Below, piece by piece: positions 47,681 to 59,250 of a stretch of DNA of 64,000 nt. How positions within the stretch are numbered: position 1 is the stretch's first letter; each line of letters opens with the position of its first letter. Under the pieces are notes generated by a model, which saw only the letters and a list, made by a program, of their open reading frames with translations, did no database searches and was not told the origin of the DNA. The position numbers were made by a program, and so were the translations under genes. The DNA is from Sabethes cyaneus (taxonomy: Eukaryota > Arthropoda > Insecta > Diptera > Culicidae): positions 3,631,001 to 3,695,000 of the forward strand of contig NC_071354.1 of NCBI RefSeq assembly GCF_943734655.1, written 5' to 3'.

Positions 47681-48083
47681 CGACTAGCGACTACCCAGCT
47701 AGCATTTTCATATGTATAAAAAAGGTAAAAATCAGCATTACGTATAGATATACATGCTAAATAAATCGTATTTCATGTGCAAAATTGACATATCCGTACT
47801 ATTTTGGAGGCGATATACGTGATTACGAATAATTTTGAGCGTTACGACTATATTAGTATTTATATACGATAATATCCGATTAAGCGCGAGTCGCTCCGTA
47901 CTACTCTACGATTTTGTGCTGAAAATCGTATGTATGTCAGTCATTATCATTATATACGACAGAAAATCAACTTGATCCCACTTAATCCAGCTTTAGTTAC
48001 GATTTCGAGTTTGTTAGGAGATATTTACGATAGTTTTCGTACATTGATATACGAGTTGCTGCTAGCTGGGTAGCGACTAGCGA
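47681..48083 (+). mobile_element. MITE with 14-bp TIRs and exact 10-bp TSD
   Basis: The element 47691-48073 starts CTACCCAGCTAGCA and ends with the exact inverse, TGCTAGCTGGGTAG. CGACTAGCGA stands on both sides, at 47681-47690 and 48074-48083. A TSD of 9-10 bp is typical of Mutator-like (MULE) elements, so a MULE-type MITE is the best guess. The interior is AT-rich with no coding. Confidence 0.88.
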
Positions 48084-50445
48084 TCAAATGGAATACGAGT
48101 GACAGCGAATTAAAATTTACCCTGTCACGTCACGTGGCTCGCAGAGCAAGCCCTATATTGAGTGTGGAACAGCTATCGATCCGTCAAACGATGCAATAGG
48201 TGACATTTAAATCTTAATTCGACCATCTGTGGGGAAATAACTATCGAACCGCCAAAAGTTTAGTTGTTCAATTTAGTTGTTAGTTAAAATGCTTTACAGC
48301 CTTAGTACTGTGAAGTATTTATGATTGAAATTAAATTCCACATTCATTAATTTAAATACATGCAGTCACACAAATATTTTAATGTTGTGTCATGAGGCGT
48401 TGAATCGTGATGGAGAATAAAGCTGTCGTTAAAACGGGAATGTTCAACGTGCGTTGAATGAAATATCAACAAAAGTTACAATGTTCTAATATTTTTGTTC
48501 TAATCGGAGTTACATATATGAGTTCTGTCACGTGCTTTTTCTAGCTCCAGGCGCGAAAATTTTATTTTTTATTTTTTATGTTTGTCCCTCGAATGTTTCA
48601 TAGACTGTGCTAAGCTCGAAAAAAAACATATGTTTTCTGGTTTTGTTCACTTCAACGTAAAGCTACAACTTGCAATTAAAGTCAAATTAAACTTTAAAAT
48701 TCCAGTTTCACTGCCAGAGTTTTGTCGATTTTACGATTGTCACATAAAATCAATTAATTAGCTTCTCGTTTGAGCTTCCATGCATGCTGCACTGCTCTTA
48801 GAAACACCTTTATACTATAGTTATGTAAGGAAACAATTGAATACGATTGGAAATCGAATCGTTTTACTCACATCCTTCGGTGCACTTTTTTACGAACGAA
48901 TCCAGAAACTCTGGCATTTCGACCGGTTCGAAGCAACATTTTATCATGCCTGCCATGGTATGTCCAAAACTAAACTTGTTCTTTTGCTCACTGAACTACA
49001 TTCGCTAATCACTGGTTTAGTAGAACATTTTCAACATTTCACTTTATCCAAGAGTACTTGCTATTCTCATGGATGATATCCATTATTTTAGTTTTCAAAC
49101 ATTCTAGTCATTTTAACTTTTTTAAGAACAATACAAATCTTTGAATATTCAGTAGAACTTTTAAACTTTTTTCAACATAAACTAACAGAACGATTCTAAC
49201 TTTTCGGACTGAAGAAATTTTTCACCCGTTTGTCAATCAGCGGGTTTATTTTCACAGGTCATGCGCAGTCACCGCGCCAGCGAGCGAACTTCGACTGCCC
49301 GTTTTCCCTGCGTGGGAAATGGACTAAACAAAACAAATAAGATATGTACCTGCTGTCGGGCAAACAGTTAGTTTCCACCGATGTCGGAATTGGATCTTTT
49401 TGTTTCTCTTGCAAAAACCAAGAGTGGTTAACCCAGAGGAGCAAATTTTTGTAGATAAACAAATTGGGCAATTTTAGAAAATTTTTATTATGATAAGCTT
49501 TATCTGAGTACCGCTCCTCGTTTCGCGGTGGTTGAAATCCGGACGTGACGAGCCTAACTGTAACCACAGGCACCCGAGTGAGGCTGTACCTAGCGGAGCT
49601 GCTGCTCAATGAATGCGACGGCCGACAGGTCGGATTTCCCGCGTTCGTCAACCATAACGTTAGGCTGCACCGCAGTACGAAGCATCATCCGTATGACTTC
49701 AAGGTCACATTGATACTGTTGCTCTGCCAGTGGGCTTTATGAATGAAAGCGCAGGCAGGAACAGTGGAGGACAATGTGGGTGGTTTGGTTACGCCGAGTG
49801 CATTTGTAACGATTGAAGTTGTCTTTCGGATGCAAATGCTGAGCAATCGACGGTTGAAATGAAGTCATGCAATAAATAAAATGTGAAGTAATGCAAGCTA
49901 GTGAATCAACCGATGAATGCAAATAAAATTGTGAATTAGCTATTCGTTCGATCTATGCTTACTGTTGTAAGAGAGGCATATATTTTTAAATAGAAGTAAT
50001 TTAGTTTTACCGTGCATGGGGTCACAAAAACTAGTTGAACTGTGACTTGTAAGTAGATAGATGCTCCAATTCGCGACGATAATCAAAACAACACATCCAG
50101 AACATGAACTCGGAAGCTGCATAAGGCGATGCTGACGCAGTTCGACTGTGTGGCGATGAAGGACGAAATCTTCATCAATAGGTTCCGGAGCAGGATTTTT
50201 ATACGGCAATCTGAAGCAGTTGTGGAAGTTCGTGAAGAAATAGTTGGTTGGGCTATCTGTATCCATTGTCTCATTCTTCGCACGTAATTATAATTATTTT
50301 CGAATTTAATATTGGATGGGAATGTCTCCATATTCGGCAGAGGAAAGCTGCCTAAAAAAATGCTTGCTTATCTGAGGGATACTACCCTACCATTATAAAT
50401 TAATAATGTACTTGCATAGCACATAGCATAGCTGTTGAAATAGGA
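48084..50445. other. Intergenic, no gene recognised
   Basis: Frames here (for example 49259-49651 -) are short and overlap others, with no domain. Confidence 0.35.
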
Positions 50446-51652
50446 TCCAATCCCAATCCCAATCCTAATCCCAATTCCAATCCCAATCCCAATCCCAATC
50501 CCAATCCCAATCCCAATCCCAATCCCAATCCCAATCCCAATCCCAATCCCAATCCCAATCCCAATCCCAATCCCAATCCCAATCCCAATCCCAATCCCAA
50601 TCCCAATCCCAATCCCAATCCCAATCCCAATCCCAATCCCAATCCCAATCCCAATCCCAATCCCAATCCCAATCCCAATCCCAATCCCAATCCCAATCCC
50701 AATCCCAATCCCAATCCCAATCCCAATCCCAATCCCAATCCCAATCCCAATCCCAATCCCAATCCCAATCCCAATCCCAATCCCAATCCCAATCCCAATC
50801 CCAATCCCAATCCCAATCCCAATCCCAATCCCAATCCCAATCCCAATCCCAATCCCAATCCCAATCCCAATCCCAATCCCAATCCCAATCCCAATCCCAA
50901 TCCCAATCCCAATCCCAATCCCAATCCCAATCCCAATCCCAATCCCAATCCCAATCCCAATCCCAATCCCAATCCCAATCCCAATCCCAATCCCAATCCC
51001 AATCCCAATCCCAATCCCAATCCCAATCCCAATCCCAATCCCAATCCCAATCCCAATCCCAATCCCAATCCCAATCCCAATCCCAATCCCAATCCCAATC
51101 CCAATCCCAATCCCAATCCCAATCCCAATCCCAATCCCAATCCCAATCCCAATCCCAATCCCAATCCCAATCCCAATCCCAATCCCAATCCCAATCCCAA
51201 TCCCAATCCCAATCCCAATCCCAATCCCAATCCCAATCCCAATCCCAATCCCAATCCCAATCCCAATCCCAATCCCAATCCCAATCCCAATCCCAATCCC
51301 AATCCCAATCCCAATCCCAATCCCAATCCCAATCCCAATCCCAATCCCAATCCCAATCCCAATCCCAATCCCAATCCCAATCCCAATCCCAATCCCAATC
51401 CCAATCCCAATCCCAATCCCAATCCCAATCCCAATCCCAATCCCAATCCCAATCCCAATCCCAATCCCAATCCCAATCCCAATCCCAATCCCAATCCCAA
51501 TCCCAATCCCAATCCCAATCCCAATCCCAATCCCAATCCCAATCCCAATCCTAATCCCAATCCCAATCCCAATCCCAATCCCAATCCCAATCTCAGTCCC
51601 AACCCCAATCCCAATCTCAATCTCAATCTCAATCTCAATCCCAATCCTAATT
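50446..51652 (+). repeat. Hexanucleotide satellite, (CCCAAT)n
   Basis: About 1.2 kb of a 6-bp unit. From about 50477 to 51550 it is uninterrupted (near 1.07 kb, about 179 units). Variants such as CCTAAT, TCTCAAT and CCCAAC occur only at the edges. The unit length keeps frames open and yields a Gly-Leu pattern on the minus strand, which is not a gene. It is not the insect telomere repeat. Confidence 0.97.
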
Positions 51653-54552
51653 CTATCTTTTATGGAATTTATTTTCTGAATTTATGGAATTTAAATCAGT
51701 GGACAATATAGAGCATGTACTTTCGGTCTCACGCAAACAAGAGCAAATTTGTTTAAATTATATTTGTATTAATACTTTTAAAAAAAATTCAATCCGAAGT
51801 CCGTGGTCAATCCATTCAACACAGCTTTTGAACAATAAATTTTCATGTTGGTCTCCTGATTAGGGAGGACTGTACTTCCTGCACAATTAGTGCGCATAGG
51901 GTTCAGTACCCTAGTTCTATATTATTCGCTTCATTTCAAACAATACAAGTCAACAAGCTAACGCATTCGAAATACTTTACATTTTTCGTTACGAATGCCT
52001 GAGAGGTGACCTATTTGCGTCCGACTACACGATCGCATTAAATACAAGTAAGGATATTGATCCAATAATTCGCATCGGATAATTGAAAACACCTGAAGAA
52101 GCGACTGCAATTCCAATGATTTTTTTAAACCACTGCTCTTCGCACATTTCTTCGCCAATGAAATGGACAAAAAGTACAAGTTTTTTGTTCGCTAGTAATG
52201 CTGATCTCTTCATGCTAAGTACATACCGGCGTGCTCCGGCCATCCTCTTCATCAAGCAAGCGCTAAGGCTGCGTGCCTGAAATTATCGATCATTATCGCA
52301 CATTTTTCGCATCTATCGGTTCACGGATCGCAGCCTTGCTTTTTGGTATGGCCATTGTGTAATCGCTGCTACTCCATTACATCTTCAAGCACGCGTATTC
52401 CGTGCCCGCCTGCGCATTGCCCCTTGCATGCATCCGTTCTCTCGGCCCTCGGCCCGGGCAATTCGGCCAACAAATCCGACCAACAACGCAATGAAACTGA
52501 ATAGTTTCGGGCGAACTTCATGCCATACCTTCGCACCGCTCGCGCAGAGGGCTGTTGCGTACCTATCAATTTCACGGTAAGGAAAATGCTCAAGGTCAGC
52601 CGCAAATGATCAGAGAAAGTACACTTTGAGTTTACTGTCAATGACGAGTGGCGAGATTGTTCAAACAACATTAGAAGCTGATCCTTGGATTCAGCGTTCA
52701 ACGTGAGCTTGTGAAGCGATCCGGAACAACCTTCTTCGAATCGATTGAAAATTTACATTGTATTTATTTACACTTGCGGTACGCCAGTTCGGTGAAAGGG
52801 CCGATTCAAAATTGAATTTTGAAGGAACCGGCAAATTAAAAAAAACATCCTTCGAAGAATTTCCTCAAAAAATTCAATGGATGGAATGAAGGTTGTTTTG
52901 TATTTCAATTTTCATGTAAGATACCTCAACTCGAAAGCCAGAAAATCTGTGATGAGCAATTGTGCAATTACATCGTAGAGCAAAGAATGCGTAAACGGTC
53001 TGTAATTGCAGGTCAGCTGAAGAGACCCCAATTATGTGCTAAACAAGGAAGTGCTGGTTTCGTTTGCTGTTGCCGAACTCCTAGGAACATTATCGAAAGC
53101 AACATTTTCAAAGCCCTCAGATCACTTGTCTAAGTGACCGAAAAAAAATCCCACTAATGATCAACATAATTAGCAAACAGCTAACATCTGCTCTCTGTAG
53201 TCGAACTAAAAATAGCCCTTCCAGTGGATTGCATCATAAAACATATTCGCGCACGGCGACTTAGGAGATCAGCACAATGTCAAGCATATACCTATGAGCA
53301 CCGAGCGGCGAGCATAAAAAGTGACCATTTCCATATCGGTTGATCGAAACGCGACTATTTCACCACGAAGGTCCTACCGGCGCGGCGCTGCTGGTGCTGG
53401 CTGGACAATTTTGCTGCATGGAGCCCGCACCGCACCGACCGTCGTCGATTTGTCGGCAGCCCTCAGCATAGCATACGACCTTGGAACGCCTGGCGAAGGC
53501 AATAACTAGTAAGTAAGCCAGCCATGTATGTAAGTAACGTAGTTGAACCGGCAGGGAGCAAAGTTTAGCGGGCAAGTATTTTGCCTGCACGCATATTCAC
53601 CATTCTGACGGATATGCAGCCAAGTTCGGATTTTTCGCTCGTGCAGGTGTTTAGCACTGCCACTGGACCGGGTGTAGAGTATTGTGAAATTGTTTCGTTG
53701 TGCATAGATCCCTAATTCTATGTTATTACCCACTTGCCGATTTAAAATTTGGGTTTCAAATTCAGCTGGTACTTAGTGATCACCTTTTTAGCAATGTTGA
53801 TTAAATTCGAGTTTGTTACACCGCGTGTTATTTTCTTTCTAATGTATAAACAACTGGTCTTGTGTCCACTTAGTCTTACATTTTCTCGGCCTAGCGTTCA
53901 TGCGGCCTCGTATCAATACGGTCTTTTAGTTGTATTTTTGTATTCTTGTATATTATGCTTAATGGAGAGTTTTCAAAAGAATTCCAATTTAACGATGTTC
54001 TGAATGCTTCCCATCTCTGAGAGATTTTCATATGCATATCTGAGAATCTTGGAATCTTGTTGAATAACTCTTAGTTGCCTTACGAGTTGTACTTGTGTTT
54101 GGGGTGCTGTTAGCGAGTCGCTAACAGTCGAGTTTTTGTCGACTTAGTCACTGGTTTTTGTGCTCGTCATTCAAAACTCACTCAGTTTTTTTTTGCAAAT
54201 ACTCATTAACGTGACTTAATTGCAGCTGAAATAATTTATATGTAAAATTTCAAGTAAATTGAAAATGGTGAACGTACATCGCGATTCAGGGATTGAACCG
54301 ATTGAAAGTTGCAAGATCTGAAAGCTATGTTCAATGCAAAATGGTTTATCCTTTTGCCAGTGCATGATGGCATAAATCGTTTAGTTTTGTAGATCACGCT
54401 GTAGTGATTTAGCATGAATACGTTTAAACCTTCAACTATTCAAGCTACAGAATACGACAGTCACAGGAAAGATTGATTTTTATTTCAAATCAAATTGAGC
54501 TCGTTTTATAGTTATTAGTTTAAGGGGGTATAGGAGCTCTAACACCACACCA
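51653..54552. other. Intergenic, no gene recognised
   Basis: 52.3-52.7 kb and 53.2-53.6 kb are richer in GC, with overlapping frames and no domains. No RNA gene is evident. Confidence 0.35.
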
Positions 54553-54637
54553 CATTCGTCCTTTGTGTTATCAAAAAAATATGCGAAATGAGTCTAAACA
54601 TTTCACATATTCTTTTGATAACGCAAAGGACGCATTG
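54553..54637. repeat. Short imperfect hairpin repeat
   Basis: CATTCGTCCTTTGTGTTATC at 54553 pairs with GATAACGCAAAGGACGCATTG ending near 54637, with AAAAATATGCGAAAT facing ATTTCACATATTC inside. It is probably a MITE remnant; no TSD is assigned. Confidence 0.6.
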
Positions 54638-54954
54638 ATTCTGGTTTATTGCATTGTAAATATCGCAGTTCAGACTAACATATTTTCAAAATGTTGATCT
54701 TTCAATATATATATAACTAGCTGACCTGACAAACTTCATATTGCCACAAATTAAACTGTGTTGTACATAAATCGTGAATCTCAGATGACCTTTGTCACAA
54801 TCTCGACTTTTGCAAGTTTCTGAGGAGTTCATCCTTAGATGATTCATTTTGGCAGTCACGTAACTATGAAAGCATGGGTAGTTTAATTTACAAATTTTCA
54901 TTTTTTCCCAATTTTTCACAGTAAAGCAGAAAACAACTTCCACCTATTGTTTAG

Positions 54955-55120
54955 CCAGATAAAATAAAGCGGATATTTAAGTGCTATCCGCCGTGATTAT
55001 ATAACTTTTCGTCAAATACCATTTTGTGGAACAGCAATTTTCGGTTGACTATAGAGCGGAATATAGAGTTTCGCGGAATACCATTTCCCGAAATACTTTA
55101 CGGGATGGATTTTCAAAAAG
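54955..55120 (+). repeat. LINE-A 5'-flank block
   Basis: The same sequence occurs, in reverse complement, at 19256-19445 (CGGATATTTAAGTGCTATCCGC, AAATACCATTTTG, TATAGAGTTTC, GGAATACCATTTC). In both places LINE-A sequence follows directly, so it is probably a promoter-side or internal part of the element. Confidence 0.6.
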
Positions 55121-55995
55121 GGACATCGACTAGAGTGTAAAAACTATCGAGGAATTACATTGCTCAATTCTGCCTACCAGGTGCTTTCTCGTATCCTGTT
55201 GTGCAGACTGAGACCGTTAGCGGAGTCCTTCGTCGGCGAGTACCAAGCTGGTTTTGCGTCAGTTGCTAGACAAGTTCCGGGAGTACAACTGCAGACACAC
55301 CATCTGTTTGTGGACTTTAAAACGGCGTACGATTCAGTTAAACGAAATAAACTGTGGCAGATAATGCTAGGACATGGTTTTCCGACGAAACTAGTTACAC
55401 TGATTCGTGCGACGCTGGACGGATCCAAATCATGCGTTAGAATAGCGGGTGAGACCTCAGCTGCTTTCGTGACGTTCGATGGACTGAAGCAAGCGGGTGC
55501 ACTCTCTAACCTGTTATTCAACATTGCCTTGGAAGGTGCATCACGAAAGGCAAACGTGGAAAGGAATGGAACTATGCTGTCATGCTTCCTGGTTTTGCGG
55601 ATGATGTCGATATCATCGGAATCAACCGTAGAGCAGTGGAGGAGGCATTTAGGCCTTTTAAAAGGGAAGTGGCGAGATTGGAACCTACCATTAACACCGC
55701 CAAAACGAAGTACATGGTTGCTGGTAGGGAACGTGGGAGCTCAAGTAGTGTTGGTGCCGAGGTGGAGTTAGATGGGGAATGATATGAAGTAGTGGAGGAA
55801 TTTATACACCTTGGTACACTCGTGACATGTGACAACGATGTAAGCCGCGAAGTGAAACGACGAGTTGCAGCTGCGCATCGGGCTTTCTACGGATTACGTA
55901 GCCAGCTGAAGTCCCGTAGTTTGCAAATTCGCACAAAACTGGCGCTCTACAGAATACTAATCCTGCCGGTGGCCCTTTACGGACACGAATCATGG

Positions 55996-56264
55996 ACCCT
56001 AAAGGAACCTAAAAATAAAAAAGAAGAAAACTTATCCAATTTAATTCTACTATGTGTATTTTATTCACGACAGATACGTATTTCGCCTACGACTTGCAGG
56101 CTTCCTCAGTGTCTGTTTTCTGTTCGAAAACGTAGGCAAAATACGTATCTGTCGTGAATAAAACACACATAGTAGAACTAAATTGGATAACTTTTCTTCT
56201 TTTTTATTTTTAGGTTTCGTATGCTACTAAGACGCTCCAAAAACTTCAGTCAACCCTAAAGGAA
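55996..56264 (+). mobile_element. Penelope-like insertion with ribozyme and 12-bp TSD
   Basis: ACCCTAAAGGAA occurs at 55996-56007 and 56253-56264 and encodes Thr-Leu-Lys-Glu of the interrupted LINE, so the duplication is genuine. The 245-bp insert has outer inverted arms (CCTAAAAATAAAAAAGAAG at 56008; CTTCTTTTTTATTTTTAGG ending 56214). The left arm holds a complete hammerhead on the minus strand, and the right arm a partial one on the plus strand. A 38-nt one-sided tail (56215-56252) follows, with the same sequence as at 22.26 kb. Confidence 0.8.
56069..56113 (-). ncRNA. Type-I hammerhead ribozyme motif, second copy
   Basis: The minus strand reads GACA, CTGAGGA, extra A, stem II with loop AAGTC, GAAA, palindromic TACGTA, TC, TGTC. 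The core is identical to 22154-22198. Predicted cleavage is between 56073 and 56072. The right arm (about 56131-56156, plus) keeps only GTAGGC-AAAATACGTATCTGTC, has lost CTGAGGA and has GAAA changed to AAAA, so it should be inactive. Identical cores in two diverged insertions suggest the motif was in the source element. Confidence 0.8.
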
Positions 56265-56765
56265 GCTGATCGGCGAGTGCTTGGGGTTTTTGATAGTAAA
56301 ATTCTGCGATCTATACTTGGTGGCAAAATGGAAAATGGAATGCGGCGCAGACGCATGAATCACGAGCTGTACCAAGTATACAAATATGCTGATATAGTGA
56401 AGGTAGTGCAATGTGACAGGCTGCGATGGGCTGGACTCGTGGCCAGAATGCCCTACGAAAGAGTACCCAAAACTATTTTCAGCAGAGAACCAGGAAGGGG
56501 CCGTAGTCTCCGAGGCAGACCCCACATCCGGAGTGTGTGCTGTCGAAGACGATGCCCGTTCAGTTAGTGTTCGTGGGGATTGGAGAACGGCAGCCCAGGA
56601 TCGACGGTACTGGAGGACTATAATTCGTTCGCGCAGGATCGGTAACGGACCGTTGCCACCAAAGTAACTAAGATCCTCTCCTTACTCGCTGTCGGTAGTT
56701 CGGACCCAACGGAAAGTAATAAAGGTCAGTAGACCTAGGAAAACAACCTAGACCTAAACCTAGAC

Positions 56766-56829
56766 AGAGGTGATTTCTCGAGTTCGATTAGTTTTTGAGT
56801 TACGCAAAAATTTCTGTTTCTCAAAGCGT
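56766..56829. repeat. Shared downstream block
   Basis: CTCGAGTTCGATTAGTTTTTG and CGCAAAAATTTCTGTTT match 18975-19012 in reverse complement, where they also lie just beyond a LINE-A tail. Confidence 0.5.
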
Positions 56830-57725
56830 ACCAGATGAAATTACGCTGGATTCGTTCGATCCGGTTGATTTAAACTGCATGGTAGGGCGCCCATACAACA
56901 TACAAGCACCCCGTACTCAAGAATACTGCGTACAATCGAACAGTAGAGATACTTTGGGCAGTAAACATCCTGGAACTGCTGTGTATTCCGTTTGATAAAA
57001 CCTAGTACAGCACAGGCTTTAGCAGCAGTAACTGCGACGTGCTGCGCAAAACAAAGTTTGCTATCCAGAAGAATGGCCAAATCTTTCACGGTATCGACCC
57101 GAGTGATATTGGCTGTTTCCATCTTATAGTCGAACGAAGTGATCTGTCTATTTCTGCAGAATGAGATGACATTATATTTCTGCACATTCACCTCCATTCC
57201 GTTTAGAGTGCACCAATTTAGTAACGAATCAATGTAGGGCACAGTAATCAACTCTCGAAGCTATTACACGGTAGAACTTCAGCTCGCCGGCAAACATACA
57301 CTTAGGGGATACAATTGTAGAGCATAAATCGTTCACAAAAAGGATAAATAGCAATGGGCCCAGATGGCTTCCTTGGGGCAAACCTGATTGCACTTCAAAT
57401 GGAGGGGAACTGGCTCCATTTACACGCACAAACGCATTCCGACCGGTAAGATATGACGATATCCACCGTGTCAGCCGTACATGAAATCCCATTCTGTCCA
57501 GCTTCGTTACTATTAACAGATTAACAGATGCGGCACCCTATCAAAAGCTTTAGCAAAATCAACATAAATCACATCAATTTGCTGTCGCTTTTCAAGCGCT
57601 CTCGTCAGTGCAGAAACATGCGCGATCAAGTTTGTGATCGTCGAACGTTTTTTCACGAACCCATGCTGCCATTCCGAGATAATATGATGAACCTTCGGGT
57701 AAAGCGAATAATTCATCATAGAAAA
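56830..57725 (-). pseudogene. Jockey-like LINE RT remnant
   Basis: Minus strand: WQHGFVKKRSTITNL near 57660; YVDFAKAFDRVPH near 57550; WISSYLTGRNAFVRVNG near 57430; GLPQGSHLGPLLFILFVND near 57330-57390; VDTVKDLAILLDSKL near 57060-57100; and YCSIVRSILEYGVLVCC near 56890-56930. The YADD block is altered (MFAGELKFY). Several frame breaks make it inactive. It abuts the shared downstream block at 56766-56829. Confidence 0.8.
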
Positions 57726-57739
57726 ATTTCTTACCTTCT

Positions 57740-58015
57740 AAAACCCACACGTGTCAAATTTGGTTCCATTTCCTTGATCAGTTCTCGAGATATAAGAAAA
57801 TTTGTATTACTTTTGTAGGGGAGCCCCCCCCTCCTCTTAAAGGGGGAGGGGTCATAAATCGCCACAGAAAAAAATTCTGCCTCCAAAAACCTCCACATGC
57901 CAAATTTGGTTCCATTTGCTTGATTAGTTCTCGAGTTAAGAAGAAATTTGTATTTTATTTCTAGGCGAGCCCCTCCCCCCCTTCTAAAGAGGGAGGGGTC
58001 ATAATTCCCGATAGA
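57740..58015. repeat. Tandem ~130-bp dispersed repeat, plus orientation
   Basis: Two units each contain CAAATTTGGTTCCATTT, CTTGATTAGTTCTCGAG, a GAGCCCC C-rich run and GGGAGGGGTCATAA. It is the same repeat as 18760-19030 in the opposite orientation. Confidence 0.75.
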
Positions 58016-58059
58016 AAACTAACTACTATACTCTTCATCAAGTATACTTCATCTGCCAT

Positions 58060-59250
58060 AGTTCGCGCTTGACTGTATCGTATGCTGCCTTGGAATTCAT
58101 GGAAATATGATGCGTGGGCACGTTATACTCCTGACATTTCTACCGTTGATCAGCGTAATGCCGCGATTAATACATCAATCGAGCCGATTGCCCTTTTCAT
58201 AGATGTTACAAACCACAGCTTTCATTTACTGCTCCGGTGGTTGCTTTTGGTGGGGGACGTAAAGTACTCGGACCTTTGCCAGTCGTTGCGTCCAGCGTCA
58301 AATAGTTTTCGTCGCCTATTATGACCACGACATCGTGCTTCGCCGTGAAGATGTTTTTCACCAGCACCTTCAACCGTTCTCTGGGCGATTGCCTGCTATT
58401 CAGACATGGCCAGCCTCGACTGACGCTTCCGCACAAAAAAGTCCATTTTGGCCAAGTACTTCTTCTCCGTTTAGCCGGTTTCTCTGACCTCCCGGTTCAA
58501 GACGCGGAACGATGAGGCCACCTTGCTTTCGGTTTTCATTCATCCGCGCAGCAATGTCGGGCGGCCGAAAATCAGGCTTTCGTACAGCATTTTTGCCTTT
58601 CTCGCGGGAGAAGATGTTACGAATGTTAGATTGCTCTATTCGGCGGATACGAAGTGCTTCATCATGTCCCACTTCTTCGCTACAGGGTGGAGCTGGAAGT
58701 ACGAACAAAGCATCGAACGTAGTTGTTTGACGGTTTTCACCATGGCTGCTGCATGCAAATCAACTGATAAAGTATCATGAAAAATCACCAAAATCAATAT
58801 AGTTTTTAATGCATACGTTATTGCTAATGCTTTACTGAAATGTAGCCCCTTTTTGGTGTGCCTAAGAACTTGCGCCCTTGGCGGGGGCCAGTCTGGTCAA
58901 CCGCACACTACGGCGCTGCTCCTAGGTTAACTTCTGTTTCATTTTCTTCTCTTAATAGATGCCCATCGAAAATATGCTTCAACCTGCCGACCATCTCGCG
59001 CTCGTTTGTGACCAGGTTTTTCTGCTCGTCCCTACACATAAGGAGTTTCGGTGTATGTTCTGTACGAGATAGGTTCACCTTCTCATAAGAATTGTGCGTC
59101 TCATTAGCCTATCTGTCCTTCTTCTGACGCTTTTTCGACCTCAGGATGGTGGTCAACTCATTCTGCAAATTCTTCCTCGTGGAAATGTTTAGATTCTAAG
59201 CTCTTTTTCTTCTTCTTCATCGTTTGTAGGCAGTCCCTATCAAACCAGTC
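58060..59250 (-). pseudogene. LINE-A remnant split by a mariner transposase remnant
   Basis: Minus strand: LINE-A sequence at 59250-58900 (HTPKLLMCRDEQKNLVTNE near 59010-59060; EVNLGA near 58920). A transposase stretch follows at 58750-58160 (LAKMDFFVRKRQSRLAMSE near 58400; HDVVVIIGDENYLTLDA near 58290-58335, with the first catalytic Asp). LINE-A residue then follows at 58130-58060 (reading into AYDTV). The mariner type resembles ITmD37 elements (GDENY, NDWQ, FTSPTK). Stops in every frame; all dead. Confidence 0.7.

Larger units (their letters stand above)
55125..56765 (+). pseudogene. LINE-A reverse transcriptase and C-terminus, split by an insertion
   Basis: Fragments in three frames give CKNYRGITLLN (about 55137), VDFKTAYDSVKRNKLW (about 55310), LLFNIALEG (about 55515), GFADDVDI (about 55592), FIHLGTLVTCDND (about 55800) and LPVALYGHESWTLKE (about 55970). 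After a 245-bp insertion come RRVLGVFDSKILRSILGG (56265), LRWAGLVARMP (56420) and DWRTAAQDRRYWRTI (56580). The stop is at 56665-56667. FADD is the RT active site; no RNase H is present. A frameshift near 55550 and a stop at 55780 make it dead. A 3' tail to about 56765 is shared with 19085-19250. Confidence 0.85.

Noticed and set aside
50400..51644. Long Gly-Leu open frame (414 codons)
   Set aside because: It is a by-product of a 6-bp tandem repeat, which keeps three frames open on a strand.
50446..51652. Telomeric or telomere-like repeat
   Set aside because: CCCAAT is not a rotation of CCCTAA or CCTAA, and dipterans do not use such telomere repeats.
54553..54637. CRISPR-like or terminator hairpin
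   Set aside because: It is a single imperfect hairpin in a eukaryotic context with no spacer array; best seen as a MITE remnant.
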